DNA of 64,000 bases from Flavobacterium galactosidilyticum (GTDB lineage Bacteria; Bacteroidota; Bacteroidia; Flavobacteriales; Flavobacteriaceae): positions 868,001 through 932,000 of the forward strand of contig NZ_CP087135.1 of the NCBI RefSeq assembly GCF_020911945.1, written 5' to 3'. A program made the translations under genes and the position numbers. The notes beneath the pieces were generated by a model that was given only the letters and a program-made list of their open reading frames with translations, was not told where the DNA came from and searched no databases. Below, in pieces: positions 33,288-42,022 of the stretch (position 1 is the stretch's first letter; the number at the start of each line of letters is the position of its first letter).

Positions 33288-35159
33288 ATGTTTTTAGATG
33301 AATATGATGTGATAGTCGTTGGTGCTGGTCATGCTGGTTCTGAGGCTGCGGCTGCGGCCGCAAATTTAGGTTCCAAAACTTTATTAGTGACAATGAGCTT
33401 GCAGAACATTGCTCAGATGTCATGCAATCCTGCAATGGGTGGAATTGCCAAAGGACAGATAGTTCGTGAGATTGATGCGCTAGGAGGATACTCGGGAATT
33501 GTTTCAGATAGAACTGCTATTCAATTCAAGATGTTGAACAAGTCTAAAGGTCCGGCGATGTGGTCTCCAAGAGTTCAGAGTGACCGTATGCGTTTTGCAG
33601 AGGAGTGGAGAATGATGTTAGAAGGGACGCCTAATCTTGATTTTTACCAAGAGATGGTAAAAGGATTGATTATTGAAAACGGAAAGATCAAAGGAGTTCG
33701 AACTTCTTTAGGTTTGGAAATTCGGTCTAAATCGGTTGTATTGACCAATGGAACTTTCTTGAACGGATTAATTCATATTGGAGAAAAACAATTTGGTGGA
33801 GGTAGAGCAGGCGAAAGTGCAGCGTATGGAATTACCGAAGATTTAGTTGCTGCAGGTTTTGAATCTGGTAGAATGAAAACGGGAACGCCGCCACGAGTTG
33901 ATGGTCGTTCCCTAGATTATTCGAAAATGAATGAGGAAAAAGGAGATGCAAAGCCAGATAAGTTTTCCTATTCTGATTTGACTTCGCCGTTGATTCACCA
34001 AAGATCTTGTCATATGACATACACGTCTCTTGCTGTTCACGATGTTTTAAGAGAAGGTTTTGATCGTTCACCAATGTTTAATGGTCGTATTCAAAGTCTC
34101 GGTCCGAGATATTGCCCCTCTATTGAAGATAAAATTAATCGTTTTGCAGATAAAGAAAGACATCAATTGTTCGTAGAACCGGAAGGTTGGAAAACATGTG
34201 AAGTTTATGTAAATGGATTTTCTACTTCTTTGCCAGAGGATATACAATTTAAAGCTTTGCGTACTGTGGTAGGTTTTGAAAAAGTGAAATTTTTCCGTCC
34301 AGGTTATGCTATCGAATATGATTATTTTCCACCAACACAGTTGAAACATACTTTGGAAACAAAGTTAATTGAAGGATTATATTTCGCTGGTCAGATTAAT
34401 GGAACTACAGGATATGAAGAAGCCGCTGCACAAGGATTGATGGCTGGTATTAATGCGCATTTAAAAGTAAATGAAAAAGCGCCGTTAATTTTGAAAAGAG
34501 ATGAAGCTTATATTGGTGTTTTAATTGATGATTTGATTACTAAAGGAACAGAAGAGCCTTATAGAATGTTTACTTCTCGTGCGGAGTATAGAACCTTACT
34601 TCGTCAAGATAATGCTGATTTTAGATTGACGCCGATGTCTTATGAAATTGGTTTGGCTTCTGAAAAACGTTTAAGGAGAATGGAACACAAACTAAATGAA
34701 TCTGAGAAAATGGTTTCGTTTTTCAAAGATACAAGTGTTACCGTTGCAGAAGCAAATCCTATTTTGGAAGCAAAAGATACAGCATTGATCACTCAAGGTG
34801 ATAAAATGTTTAAAGTATTTTCTCGTCCGCAAATTGACATAGAGGATATGTTGAAGTTTGATAAAGTGAGAGACTATATTTCCGATAATGATTTAGACCA
34901 AGAGATAATTGAGCAAGCAGAAATCCAAGTTAAGTATTCTGGTTATATCGAGAAAGAAAGAAACAATGCTAATAAATTACTTCGATTAGAAGATGTGAAA
35001 ATTCCAGAAGATTTTGATTATAATAAAATCAAATCGATGTCGATAGAAGCAAAGCAAAAGTTGAGTAAGATTCGTCCCGTAACAATTTCGCAAGCTTCAA
35101 GAATAAGTGGAGTTTCGCCAAGTGATGTTTCGGTGTTATTAATTTACATGGGAAGGTAG
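33288..35159 (+). CDS. mnmG: tRNA uridine-5-carboxymethylaminomethyl modification enzyme, FAD subunit
   Basis: MnmG (GidA) works with MnmE to modify U34 of several tRNAs. The 623-residue protein has the FAD-binding [16 protein letters not shown] near residues 10-25, [24 protein letters not shown], the GRAGESAA and [11 protein letters not shown] segments, [18 protein letters not shown] and the C-terminal helical [16 protein letters not shown]. Nothing is missing. It often lies near the origin in bacteria, which fits the parS-like sites on both of its sides. Confidence 0.97.
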   Translation: MFLDEYDVIVVGAGHAGSEAAAAAANLGSKTLLVTMSLQNIAQMSCNPAMGGIAKGQIVREIDALGGYSGIVSDRTAIQFKMLNKSKGPAMWSPRVQSDRMRFAEEWRMMLEGTPNLDFYQEMVKGLIIENGKIKGVRTSLGLEIRSKSVVLTNGTFLNGLIHIGEKQFGGGRAGESAAYGITEDLVAAGFESGRMKTGTPPRVDGRSLDYSKMNEEKGDAKPDKFSYSDLTSPLIHQRSCHMTYTSLAVHDVLREGFDRSPMFNGRIQSLGPRYCPSIEDKINRFADKERHQLFVEPEGWKTCEVYVNGFSTSLPEDIQFKALRTVVGFEKVKFFRPGYAIEYDYFPPTQLKHTLETKLIEGLYFAGQINGTTGYEEAAAQGLMAGINAHLKVNEKAPLILKRDEAYIGVLIDDLITKGTEEPYRMFTSRAEYRTLLRQDNADFRLTPMSYEIGLASEKRLRRMEHKLNESEKMVSFFKDTSVTVAEANPILEAKDTALITQGDKMFKVFSRPQIDIEDMLKFDKVRDYISDNDLDQEIIEQAEIQVKYSGYIEKERNNANKLLRLEDVKIPEDFDYNKIKSMSIEAKQKLSKIRPVTISQASRISGVSPSDVSVLLIYMGR

Positions 35160-35160
35160 G

Positions 35161-35277
35161 GATTTTTGATTTTGGATTTCTGATTTGTTAGACCTAATTG
35201 ATTAAAGATTTTTGATTTTTTATCTTTATTTAAGATTTCAATTCTGATTTGTTTTTTTACATCTGAAATCAAAAATC
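35161..35277. repeat. AT-rich intergenic repeat, ATCAAAAATC type
   Basis: GATTTTTGATTT at 35161-35172 is inverted as AAATCAAAAATC at 35266-35277, and the DNA between is full of variants (GATTTCTGATTT, GATTTTTGATTTTT, CTGAAATC). A relative lies at 63024-63094. I recognise it as a type of low-complexity inverted repeat common between flavobacterial genes. Confidence 0.55.
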
Positions 35278-35302
35278 GTTACTCTCAAATCTCAAATCAT
35301 TT

Positions 35303-35318
35303 TGTTCCACGTGAAACT
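35303..35318. other. parS: parS-like site 4
   Basis: TGTTCCACGTGAAACT matches the ParB consensus TGTTNCACGTGAAACA at 15 of 16 positions. It lies in the intergenic region after mnmG, just past the AT-rich repeat. Confidence 0.65.
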
Positions 35319-35367
35319 ACCGCCAAAAGCCTTGCTGTTGTTGGTAAAACGTAAAATAAATAATTTG

Positions 35368-35401
35368 AATCCCGAAAGTATCTCAAAATACTTTCGGGAT
35401 T
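35368..35401 (+). terminator. Strong hairpin downstream of mnmG
   Basis: A perfect 14-bp stem (35368-35381 with 35388-35401, AATCCCGAAAGTAT) encloses a six-base loop. The T tract after it is weak (TAGTTT), so it may act as a terminator, an RNA-stabilising hairpin or both. Confidence 0.65.
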
Positions 35402-35438
35402 TAGTTTAAAATAAATTTTAAAAAAGTTGTATTAATAA

Positions 35439-36287
35439 ATGGACATTTCAAACAAAAAGCATTTTCTCACCGTTAAAGATTATTCAGTTTCTCAAGAAAC
35501 ATTTGATTTGTATCATGATGAAGATTTGGATATGTTAATCACATATCCACAGCCTAGTTTAGAAAACTTAGGGAAGTATTATGAAAGCGTTGATTATATT
35601 TCGCACACGGATAGCAAAAGATCATTGTTTGAAAAATGTTATCATTTCATTAAGAGTATCGCTTTAAAAAATAAATTAAATTTGGTTAATTCATTACAAC
35701 TTGAAAAAGGGAATATTTTGGATATTGGAGCTGGAACAGGAGATTTTTTATCCGTGGTCAAAGAGAACGGTTGGAATACAATAGGAGTAGAACCAAGCGA
35801 GAAAGCAAAAGCAATTGCAAAAAAGAAAGGAGTTTCATTTGTAGATCAAACAAGTGAGTTGGAAAATAATTCTTTGGATGTGATTACGATGTGGCACGTT
35901 TTGGAACACGTTCCTAATTTAGATAATCAAATAAAAGAACTGAAGCGATTACTAAAACCAAATGGAAGTTTAATAATTGCGGTTCCAAATTTTAAATCAT
36001 TCGATGCAAAACATTATGGGAATTTTTGGGCAGCATATGATGTGCCCATTCACTTTTGGCATTTCTCTAAATCAGCAATAAAAAAATTGTTTGCAAAAGA
36101 AGATATGAAATTGGTACAAGTGCTTCCTATGAAATTTGACTCTTTTTATGTAAGCCTACTTTCTGAAAAATATAAAAATGGAAAAATGAATTTCGTAAAA
36201 GCATTTTTTATTGGATTACAGTCTAATTGGAAAGCAAAGAAGAATTTTGAGTATTCATCGCATATTTACGTACTCAAAAATAACTAA
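35439..36287 (+). CDS. Class I SAM-dependent methyltransferase (Methyltransf_23 type)
   Basis: A 282-residue protein. The N-terminal part, CxxC-less here, has YPQPSLENLGKYYESVDYISH, typical of methyltransferases paired with cell-surface or secondary-metabolite genes. Motif I is ILDIGAGTGDFLSVVKENGW (about 91-110), then GVEPSEKAK, ITMWHVLEHVPNLD and IAVPNFKSFDAKHYG. The C-terminal segment around HFWHFSKSAIKKLF is also family-like. The substrate is unknown. It stands alone between the mnmG hairpin and the OmpH-like gene. Confidence 0.85.
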   Translation: MDISNKKHFLTVKDYSVSQETFDLYHDEDLDMLITYPQPSLENLGKYYESVDYISHTDSKRSLFEKCYHFIKSIALKNKLNLVNSLQLEKGNILDIGAGTGDFLSVVKENGWNTIGVEPSEKAKAIAKKKGVSFVDQTSELENNSLDVITMWHVLEHVPNLDNQIKELKRLLKPNGSLIIAVPNFKSFDAKHYGNFWAAYDVPIHFWHFSKSAIKKLFAKEDMKLVQVLPMKFDSFYVSLLSEKYKNGKMNFVKAFFIGLQSNWKAKKNFEYSSHIYVLKNN

Positions 36288-36466
36288 AAGCGTTTTAATA
36301 CGTTTTAAGCAACGATTATTATTTAAAACAAGCTTAGTATTGGACTTTTAAAGTAATTTGTTTATTTAAAAGATATGAAAGTCGATTTTAATAGAATTTA
36401 ATTATGTGTTCTCAAATAGTAATAATAAAATCTTATATCATAAATAAATAGCATTTTTTAAACTTT

Positions 36467-36498
36467 TTGTCAATACTATCTATTTTTTTATATTTTTG
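36467..36498 (+). promoter_or_regulatory. Promoter of the OmpH-like lipoprotein gene
   Basis: TTG at 36467-36469, a 21-base spacer and TATTTTTG at 36491-36498 match the flavobacterial consensus. The start near 36505 leaves a leader of about 73 bases. A longer reading of the gene would begin at this very TTG, so the promoter supports the ATG at 36578. Confidence 0.55.
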
Positions 36499-36577
36499 TC
36501 AACAATACAAAAAAACATCAATTCATTTTAAATTAAATTTACGATTAACGATTACCAAAAAAAGAAATATTAAAGTC

Positions 36578-37138
36578 ATGACTAAAAAAGCATTATTATT
36601 TATCGCATTAGCAATCTCAATCGTTGCTTGTAACAAACCTGCAGAAGCAGCTAAAGAAGTAAAAACTGCTTATGTAGACACTTCTGAATTAATGAAACAA
36701 TACACAGAGGCAAAAGACCTTGAAGCAAAATATAAATCAAAAGCAGAAGAAAAAGGAAGGCAGCTAGATGCTGAAATCAAAAGATTCAAGCAAGAAGCAG
36801 CAAGTTTCCAATCGCAAGCACAAGCTAACGGTCAAGAATGGGCACAAAAGAAAGGTGCTGAATTACAAAAAAGAGAGCAACAATTAGGATATGCTCAACA
36901 AGCATTATCTCAAGAATTGCAACAAGAAAGCGGTAAAGAAATGGATTCTTTAGTAAGCGGTGTAAAAAAATTCATCAAGGCTTACGGTAAGGAAAAAGGA
37001 TATGCCTACATCTACGGAACTGGTGATGCAGCTTCAATTCTATACGCAGAAGATAAATTTGACATCACTAAAGAAGTGATCAAGTCTTTGAATGACAAAT
37101 ACAAGTCAGCTGAGAAAAAAGAAGAAGTTAAAAAATAA
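36578..37138 (+). CDS. OmpH/Skp-like chaperone lipoprotein
   Basis: A 186-residue protein starting at ATG 36578 with a lipoprotein signal: MTKKALLFIALAISIVAC, Cys18 being the predicted lipidated residue. The remainder follows the OmpH (Skp) pattern: AYVDTSELMKQYTEAKDLE, a long coiled coil with repeated Lys/Glu/Gln (about 45-125), then the beta-strand end YAYIYGTGDAASILYAEDKFDIT. Skp proteins hold unfolded outer-membrane proteins in the periplasm. Lipidation makes this one membrane-tethered, which differs from classical soluble Skp. Confidence 0.85.
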   Translation: MTKKALLFIALAISIVACNKPAEAAKEVKTAYVDTSELMKQYTEAKDLEAKYKSKAEEKGRQLDAEIKRFKQEAASFQSQAQANGQEWAQKKGAELQKREQQLGYAQQALSQELQQESGKEMDSLVSGVKKFIKAYGKEKGYAYIYGTGDAASILYAEDKFDITKEVIKSLNDKYKSAEKKEEVKK

Positions 37139-37161
37139 GTTTTTATATTAATTCGTAAAAG

Positions 37162-37197
37162 AACCTTCATCTAGTTTTAGAATGAGGGTTTTTTTTT
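37162..37197 (+). terminator. Terminator of the OmpH-like gene
   Basis: AACCTTCAT (37162-37170) pairs with ATGAGGGTT (37182-37190, one G-U) and is followed by seven Ts. The DNA from there to the helicase start at 37432 shows no gene or strong promoter that I can name. Confidence 0.75.
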
Positions 37198-37431
37198 GAA
37201 GCTATTTCTCACTATTCATTATAATCTCTCGTTTATAAATTGTTTTTTCTTACCCATAAAAGGAGCTTCTTTTAGTCGCTCTTTTCTGGCTAGAAAATTT
37301 TAATTTCTAAATCTCGGGGATTTCCATTGCTATCGAGGCTAAAAACGATTTGAATTATAACATAAATATTTTGCTGAAACGAAAATTTTATATCTAATTT
37401 TCAATACTTTAGCTACCTATATACACGCCTA

Positions 37432-39699
37432 ATGCAAACTATTTCTGAAGCTGCCGCTTACACTTTACGATTTATCAATCAAACACATCGCTCTGTTTTT
37501 CTAACTGGTAAAGCAGGTACTGGAAAAACTACACTTTTACGCGAAATTATCCAAACTACGCACAAGAATACTGTGGTCGTGGCACCTACAGGTATTGCTG
37601 CGCTAAATGCTGGTGGAGTTACAATTCACTCGATGTTTCAACTGCCTTTTGGTGGTTTTATTCCTGATAATTCTGCACCGCAATTTTCTGATAGTACTAA
37701 GTTTGAGACGAAAGCTACTTTACGCCGACATTTCAAAATGAACGGTGTCAAGAAATCCGTGATTCGTAACATGGAATTACTAATTATTGATGAAGTAAGT
37801 ATGTTGCGATCTGACTTATTGGATGCAATGGATTATATGATGCAATCCGTTAGGAAAAAAAACACACCTTTTGGAGGTGTTCAAGTATTATTTATCGGTG
37901 ATTTATTGCAATTACCTCCCGTAATTCGGGATGAAGAGTGGCGAACATTGAAAACGTATTATCGTGGAAAATTCTTTTTTCATTCGCATGTAGTACAGCA
38001 AAACCCGCCTTTGTATATTGAATTGTCTAAAATTTTCCGTCAGACTGATGATACTTTTATTTCTGTATTGAATAATTTGCGTAACAATCAGATTTCGCAA
38101 CAAGACATTCAAACATTAAACAAATACGTAAAACCGGACTTTGACTTAAAAGCAAATAAAGGGTATATCACTTTGACCACGCACAATAACAAAGCGGATA
38201 CGACGAATGCGCAGGCTTTGGAAGACTTAGAAGGCAAGTTAGTAGTGTACCATCCTGATATTGTTGGAGATTTCCCAGAGAAAATTTTCCCCGTGGAACA
38301 ACAACTTCAATTGAAAGTTGGAGCACAAGTTATGTTTGTAAAAAATGATCTTTCAGCAGATAAAAACTATTTTAACGGAAAAATGGGAATTATCAAGTCG
38401 CTGTCCAGTCAAGAGATATTAGTTCATTTTCCAGAAGAAAATAAAACCATAGAAGTTGACAAGTACGAATGGAAAAATATTCGCTACAAAGTGGATGAAA
38501 CTACTAAGGAAATCGAAGAAGAGGTTTTGGGAACTTTTGTTCATTATCCTATAAAATTAGCTTGGGCCATTACGGTTCATAAAAGCCAAGGATTAACGTT
38601 TGACAAAGCTGCGCTTGATGTTTCGCAAGTTTTTCTTCCTGGACAAGCATACGTCGCGCTGTCGCGTTTGCGCTCTTTAGAGGGGCTTATTTTGCTTTCT
38701 CCACTGCGTATGAACGGTATTTCAAACGATCAGGATGTGATGGATTATTCGCTAAACAAAGCAACCGATGACTTTTTAGAGAATGCGTTGCATTTTGAAA
38801 CTAAGAATTTTATTCATAACTATTTGATTAATAGTTTTAATTGGATGGATTTAGCTCAAGAATGGCGCAATCACAAATTCAGTTATAACGACAATGGCGA
38901 AAGTTCCGTGAAATCTAAGCAAGCGGTGTGGGCGCGTAGGCAATTGGAGATTATGGAACAACTTTTAGATCCATCCAAAAAGTTTATCACACAATTAAAT
39001 AAACTCTTTAGTCAAGAAACAGTAGATTTAAATCATGTTTCAGAGCGTGTTCAAGCTGCTTACAGCTATTTCATGCAACCAATGGACGAACTAGTTTTTG
39101 AAATTTTGTGGAAAATAGAGGAAATACAGCGCAGCAAAAAAGCCAAAGCTTATTATGAAGAATTAGTTGTTTTGGAGGATTGGCAAACTAAAGCCGTTTT
39201 GCAATTGATGAAAGCCAAATTATTAATAGAAACTGTCGTTGCTGGAGAAACAATTTCGAAAGAGAAATTGACTTCTAAAGAAATAAAGAACTACATCAAC
39301 CGAAAAACATCAGTTATTCAGGAGCAGTTTAAGAAAGTAAATATCACTTTGATCGATGATGACAAGGATTTAGACCGTTATACTTCTAAAAAATCCAAAA
39401 CAAAAGCACCTAAAAAATCAACCGTTCAAGAGACCTATGAATTGTGGGTTGAGAAGAAATCTATCGATGATATTGCAACGATTAGAGTACTTACCAAGCA
39501 AACTATCTATTCCCACTTTGTACAATTGATACAAACTAAAGCAGTTTCTATTTCAGAGGTTTTACCTGAAGATAAAATTCAAACTTTGGCGCAAGCTTTT
39601 CAAGGATACAAAGAAGAATCTTTGAATGCATTAATGGAAAAAAATGGTGAAAAATTCACTTGGAACGAGGCGCGAATGTATAAAGCGAGTTTGAATTAA
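37432..39699 (+). CDS. Pif1/RecD-like SF1 helicase with C-terminal helix-turn-helix region
   Basis: A 755-residue helicase. Motif I (Walker A) GKAGTGKT is at 26-33; further motifs are VAPTGIAALNAGG (Ia), IIDEVSMLRSDLLD (II), FIGDLLQLPPV (III), AWAITVHKSQGLTFD (V) and YVALSRLRSLEGL (VI). The helicase core ends near 440. The long C-terminal half is helical and contains a segment (STVQETYELWVEKKSIDDIATIRVL, about 660-685) that looks like the helix-turn-helix tail of some bacterial RecQ and Pif1-like proteins. It probably unwinds DNA during replication or repair. It appears to be a single gene. Confidence 0.88.
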   Translation: MQTISEAAAYTLRFINQTHRSVFLTGKAGTGKTTLLREIIQTTHKNTVVVAPTGIAALNAGGVTIHSMFQLPFGGFIPDNSAPQFSDSTKFETKATLRRHFKMNGVKKSVIRNMELLIIDEVSMLRSDLLDAMDYMMQSVRKKNTPFGGVQVLFIGDLLQLPPVIRDEEWRTLKTYYRGKFFFHSHVVQQNPPLYIELSKIFRQTDDTFISVLNNLRNNQISQQDIQTLNKYVKPDFDLKANKGYITLTTHNNKADTTNAQALEDLEGKLVVYHPDIVGDFPEKIFPVEQQLQLKVGAQVMFVKNDLSADKNYFNGKMGIIKSLSSQEILVHFPEENKTIEVDKYEWKNIRYKVDETTKEIEEEVLGTFVHYPIKLAWAITVHKSQGLTFDKAALDVSQVFLPGQAYVALSRLRSLEGLILLSPLRMNGISNDQDVMDYSLNKATDDFLENALHFETKNFIHNYLINSFNWMDLAQEWRNHKFSYNDNGESSVKSKQAVWARRQLEIMEQLLDPSKKFITQLNKLFSQETVDLNHVSERVQAAYSYFMQPMDELVFEILWKIEEIQRSKKAKAYYEELVVLEDWQTKAVLQLMKAKLLIETVVAGETISKEKLTSKEIKNYINRKTSVIQEQFKKVNITLIDDDKDLDRYTSKKSKTKAPKKSTVQETYELWVEKKSIDDIATIRVLTKQTIYSHFVQLIQTKAVSISEVLPEDKIQTLAQAFQGYKEESLNALMEKNGEKFTWNEARMYKASLN

Positions 39700-39715
39700 A
39701 AGGTATTTAAAAACT

Positions 39716-39748
39716 AAAAAAACCTATTCGATAAGAATAGGTTTTTTT
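39716..39748. terminator. Bidirectional terminator between helicase and SPOR genes
   Basis: AACCTATTC and GAATAGGTT form a 9-bp stem (39721-39729 with 39735-39743) flanked by A and T runs on the two sides. It lies between convergent genes. Confidence 0.9.
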
Positions 39749-39753
39749 AGTTT

Positions 39754-40701
39754 TTATAAGGATTGAATCAATATCCAAGCTTCAGGATTGTGTTTTATAT
39801 TAATTTCTTTTTTTGCTTTTTCTGCTTCAGCAAATGTTGCGTAACTTCCATATAGAACAGGGTAAAAACCATTCTTATTGGGAGCTATGCGTTTGGCGTT
39901 ATAACCTAAGTTGGTCAAAATGCGTAAAGTTTTATCAGCATTTTTTTCTTCTCTGTACACTCCAGCCATAATATGATATGGCATTTTCACTGCCTTATCA
40001 GATTTTACAAATAAAGTAACAGGAGGAACGGGACTTTCTATAAAGAAAGTAGCTTCTTGAATTTTATGTTGAACTTGTTTTTGAACGGCAGTTTCAACAA
40101 TAATTGTTTCTGCTGCGATTTGGTTTTGATACATTGGGTAGCCAATTCCTCCAGCAATTCCTAATCCTATAACAAATATAGCTGCATATTTTAAATATGG
40201 ATTTGATGCTTTTGTTTCTTCAGGAAACATTTTTATTGTAGTGGTATCCACAATTGCTTCGATCTCTTTTTCAAAGATTTCTCTTTTTACAAGCGGTGAA
40301 ACAAATGGAGCCAAACCAAAAGAACTAGTCAAATAATTAGCCTGATCATAAGGTGTGAAAATCATGTTTTTATCCCCATTCAAACGAATATCACCAACAT
40401 TTTTTATGGCAAGTATATTATTATCCTCTAATGCTTTTTTCCAATTAAACACTTCATGTTGGATGGCGCTTAAAACGTAGTCATAAGAGGTTTTCTCTGC
40501 TAATGCAATATGATTGGCAAGTAAACCATCGTTGTTTTTTACATTGGCATTAAAAGCAATTCTCTTTTTAGGAGGTGAAAAAGAATTGGAACTTTCATTT
40601 AATTGAGCTGACTGTATTTCAGTCAAGAAAGCTCCAAAACCAGGAACGGTTACACATTGATAACGGTATAAAAGCTGCGCGATGTATAGTTCGATTTTCA
40701 T
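39754..40701 (-). CDS. SPOR-domain membrane protein with HU-like N-terminus
   Basis: A 315-residue protein from ATG 40701. The first 110 residues (IAQLLYRYQCVTVPGFGAFL, SPPKKRIAFNANVKNNDGLL, NVGDIRLNGDK) resemble the HU/CCDC81-like domain common at the start of Bacteroidota SPOR proteins. One transmembrane helix follows at about 168-186. The C-terminal 75 residues (MPYHIMAGVYREEKNADKTLRILTNLGY through YATFAEAEKAKKEI) form a SPOR domain, which binds denuded peptidoglycan at division sites. A role in envelope or septum biology is likely. The promoter lies so close that the transcript may be leaderless. Confidence 0.85.
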   Translation of the reverse strand: MKIELYIAQLLYRYQCVTVPGFGAFLTEIQSAQLNESSNSFSPPKKRIAFNANVKNNDGLLANHIALAEKTSYDYVLSAIQHEVFNWKKALEDNNILAIKNVGDIRLNGDKNMIFTPYDQANYLTSSFGLAPFVSPLVKREIFEKEIEAIVDTTTIKMFPEETKASNPYLKYAAIFVIGLGIAGGIGYPMYQNQIAAETIIVETAVQKQVQHKIQEATFFIESPVPPVTLFVKSDKAVKMPYHIMAGVYREEKNADKTLRILTNLGYNAKRIAPNKNGFYPVLYGSYATFAEAEKAKKEINIKHNPEAWILIQSL

Positions 40702-40706
40702 ACTTA

Positions 40707-40735
40707 CAAAGTTATACAACCAAAATAGTTATCAA
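40707..40735 (-). promoter_or_regulatory. Promoter of the SPOR gene, possibly leaderless
   Basis: On the minus strand TTG (40733-40735), an 18-base spacer and TAACTTTG (40707-40714) fit the consensus. Only five bases separate the end of the -7 element from the ATG at 40701, so transcription would begin at or next to the start codon. Confidence 0.5.
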
Positions 40736-40803
40736 AATTTTATTCACAATTTTTATTAACAATTCACGTAAAATTTTATACATTTCACACTCAAATAATT
40801 AGC

Positions 40804-41904
40804 ATGAACGAGCAGGATTTATTTTATTTATTGGCTTTGCAAAGAATTGATGGAGTTGGCGATATTATGGCCAAAAAACTCTTGACACATATAGGAAGTG
40901 CCGAAGCTATTTTTAAAGCTAAATCTTCGCAACTTGCTGGAATTGATGGAGTGGGATTAGTGCTACTTAAGAATTTAAAAGATAAATCTGTTTTCGAAAG
41001 GGCAAATCGGGAATTGGAATTTATAAAAGCTAATGATATTAAAGTGGCGCATTTTCAAGATGAAAATTACCCAGAACGGTTGAAACATTGCATTGATGGA
41101 CCGCTTTTATTATTTACATCAGGAAATATCAATCTAAAAAACAGAAGAATAATCAGTATTGTAGGAACGCGACAAATCACCTCGTACGGAACTGAATTTT
41201 GCCGCAAACTAATAGAAGATTTAGCCCCGTTAGATCCTATTATAGTTAGTGGATTTGCTTATGGTGTAGATATTGTAGCGCATCAACTCGCCATGGAACA
41301 TAATCTACAAACCATTGGAGTAGTGGCGCATGGATTAAACCAAATTTATCCCAAAACTCATAAAAAGTACGTTGCTAAAGTCGAGCAAAATGGTGGTTTT
41401 ATGACCGAGTTTTGGAGTTCTTCGAATCCCGATAAAGAAAATTTCGTAAAAAGAAACCGAATTGTAGCAGGAATGAGTGAAGCCACTATTGTAATAGAAT
41501 CAGCTGATAGAGGAGGTTCCTTGATTACCGCAAATATGGCAAATGATTACAACCGTGATGTTTTTGCAGTTCCTGGTCGCGTTACAGATAAATACAGTCA
41601 GGGTTGCAATAATTTAATTAAAACCCAAAAAGCAAATGTGCTCACTGGTGCTGCTGATTTAATTTATATTTTAAACTGGGATATTGAACAGAAAACAAAA
41701 CCAGTACAAAAACAATTATTTGTAACCTTAGATGATGATGAACAAAAAGTATACGATTACCTATTAAAAACAGGAAAAGAATTGATGGATATCATTGCTT
41801 TGCGTTGCGATTTCCCTATCTATAAAATCTCAGGAATGTTGCTGAATATGGAATTGAAAGGCGTGGTAAGGCCATTGCCAGGGAAATTGTTTGAGGCGAT
41901 ATGA
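40804..41904 (+). CDS. dprA: DNA-processing protein DprA
   Basis: DprA loads RecA on incoming single-stranded DNA in transformation. The 366-residue protein has an N-terminal SAM/HhH-like region (LLALQRIDGVGDIMAKKLLTHIG), the Rossmann-like core (ISIVGTRQITSYGTEF, IVSGFAYGVDIVAH, RNRIVAGMSEATIVIESADRGGSLITA, FAVPGRVTDKYSQGCNNLI) and a C-terminal winged helix (ISGMLLNMELKGVVRPLPGKLFE). All parts are present. Other competence genes are not in the window. A palindromic repeat follows 8 bases after the stop. Confidence 0.96.
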   Translation: MNEQDLFYLLALQRIDGVGDIMAKKLLTHIGSAEAIFKAKSSQLAGIDGVGLVLLKNLKDKSVFERANRELEFIKANDIKVAHFQDENYPERLKHCIDGPLLLFTSGNINLKNRRIISIVGTRQITSYGTEFCRKLIEDLAPLDPIIVSGFAYGVDIVAHQLAMEHNLQTIGVVAHGLNQIYPKTHKKYVAKVEQNGGFMTEFWSSSNPDKENFVKRNRIVAGMSEATIVIESADRGGSLITANMANDYNRDVFAVPGRVTDKYSQGCNNLIKTQKANVLTGAADLIYILNWDIEQKTKPVQKQLFVTLDDDEQKVYDYLLKTGKELMDIIALRCDFPIYKISGMLLNMELKGVVRPLPGKLFEAI

Positions 41905-41911
41905 TTTATTT

Positions 41912-41944
41912 AACCCTATCAGGGTTTTAAACCCTGATAGGGTT
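41912..41944. repeat. Double palindrome of AACCCT units
   Basis: Two 16-base arms (41912-41927 and 41929-41944) are perfect reverse complements around one T. Each arm is itself a hairpin (AACCCT-ATC-AGGGTT). The element can fold as one long stem or as two small hairpins. It lies between convergent dprA and the lipoprotein gene and may also terminate transcription. It resembles REP-like units seen in flavobacterial genomes. Confidence 0.7.
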
Positions 41945-42022
41945 GTGTATTTACTTAAATTCAAACTAGAAAATAAGATCACAGAAGAAAAAAGGATAAT
42001 TAATTTTTTCATATATTTTTAA

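Noticed and set aside
38285..38300. TTTTCCCCGTGGAACA, a partial match to the parS-like sites
   Set aside because: 14 of 16 bases match, but the central CACGTG is broken, which ParB sites need. It lies in a conserved helicase gene and is probably chance.
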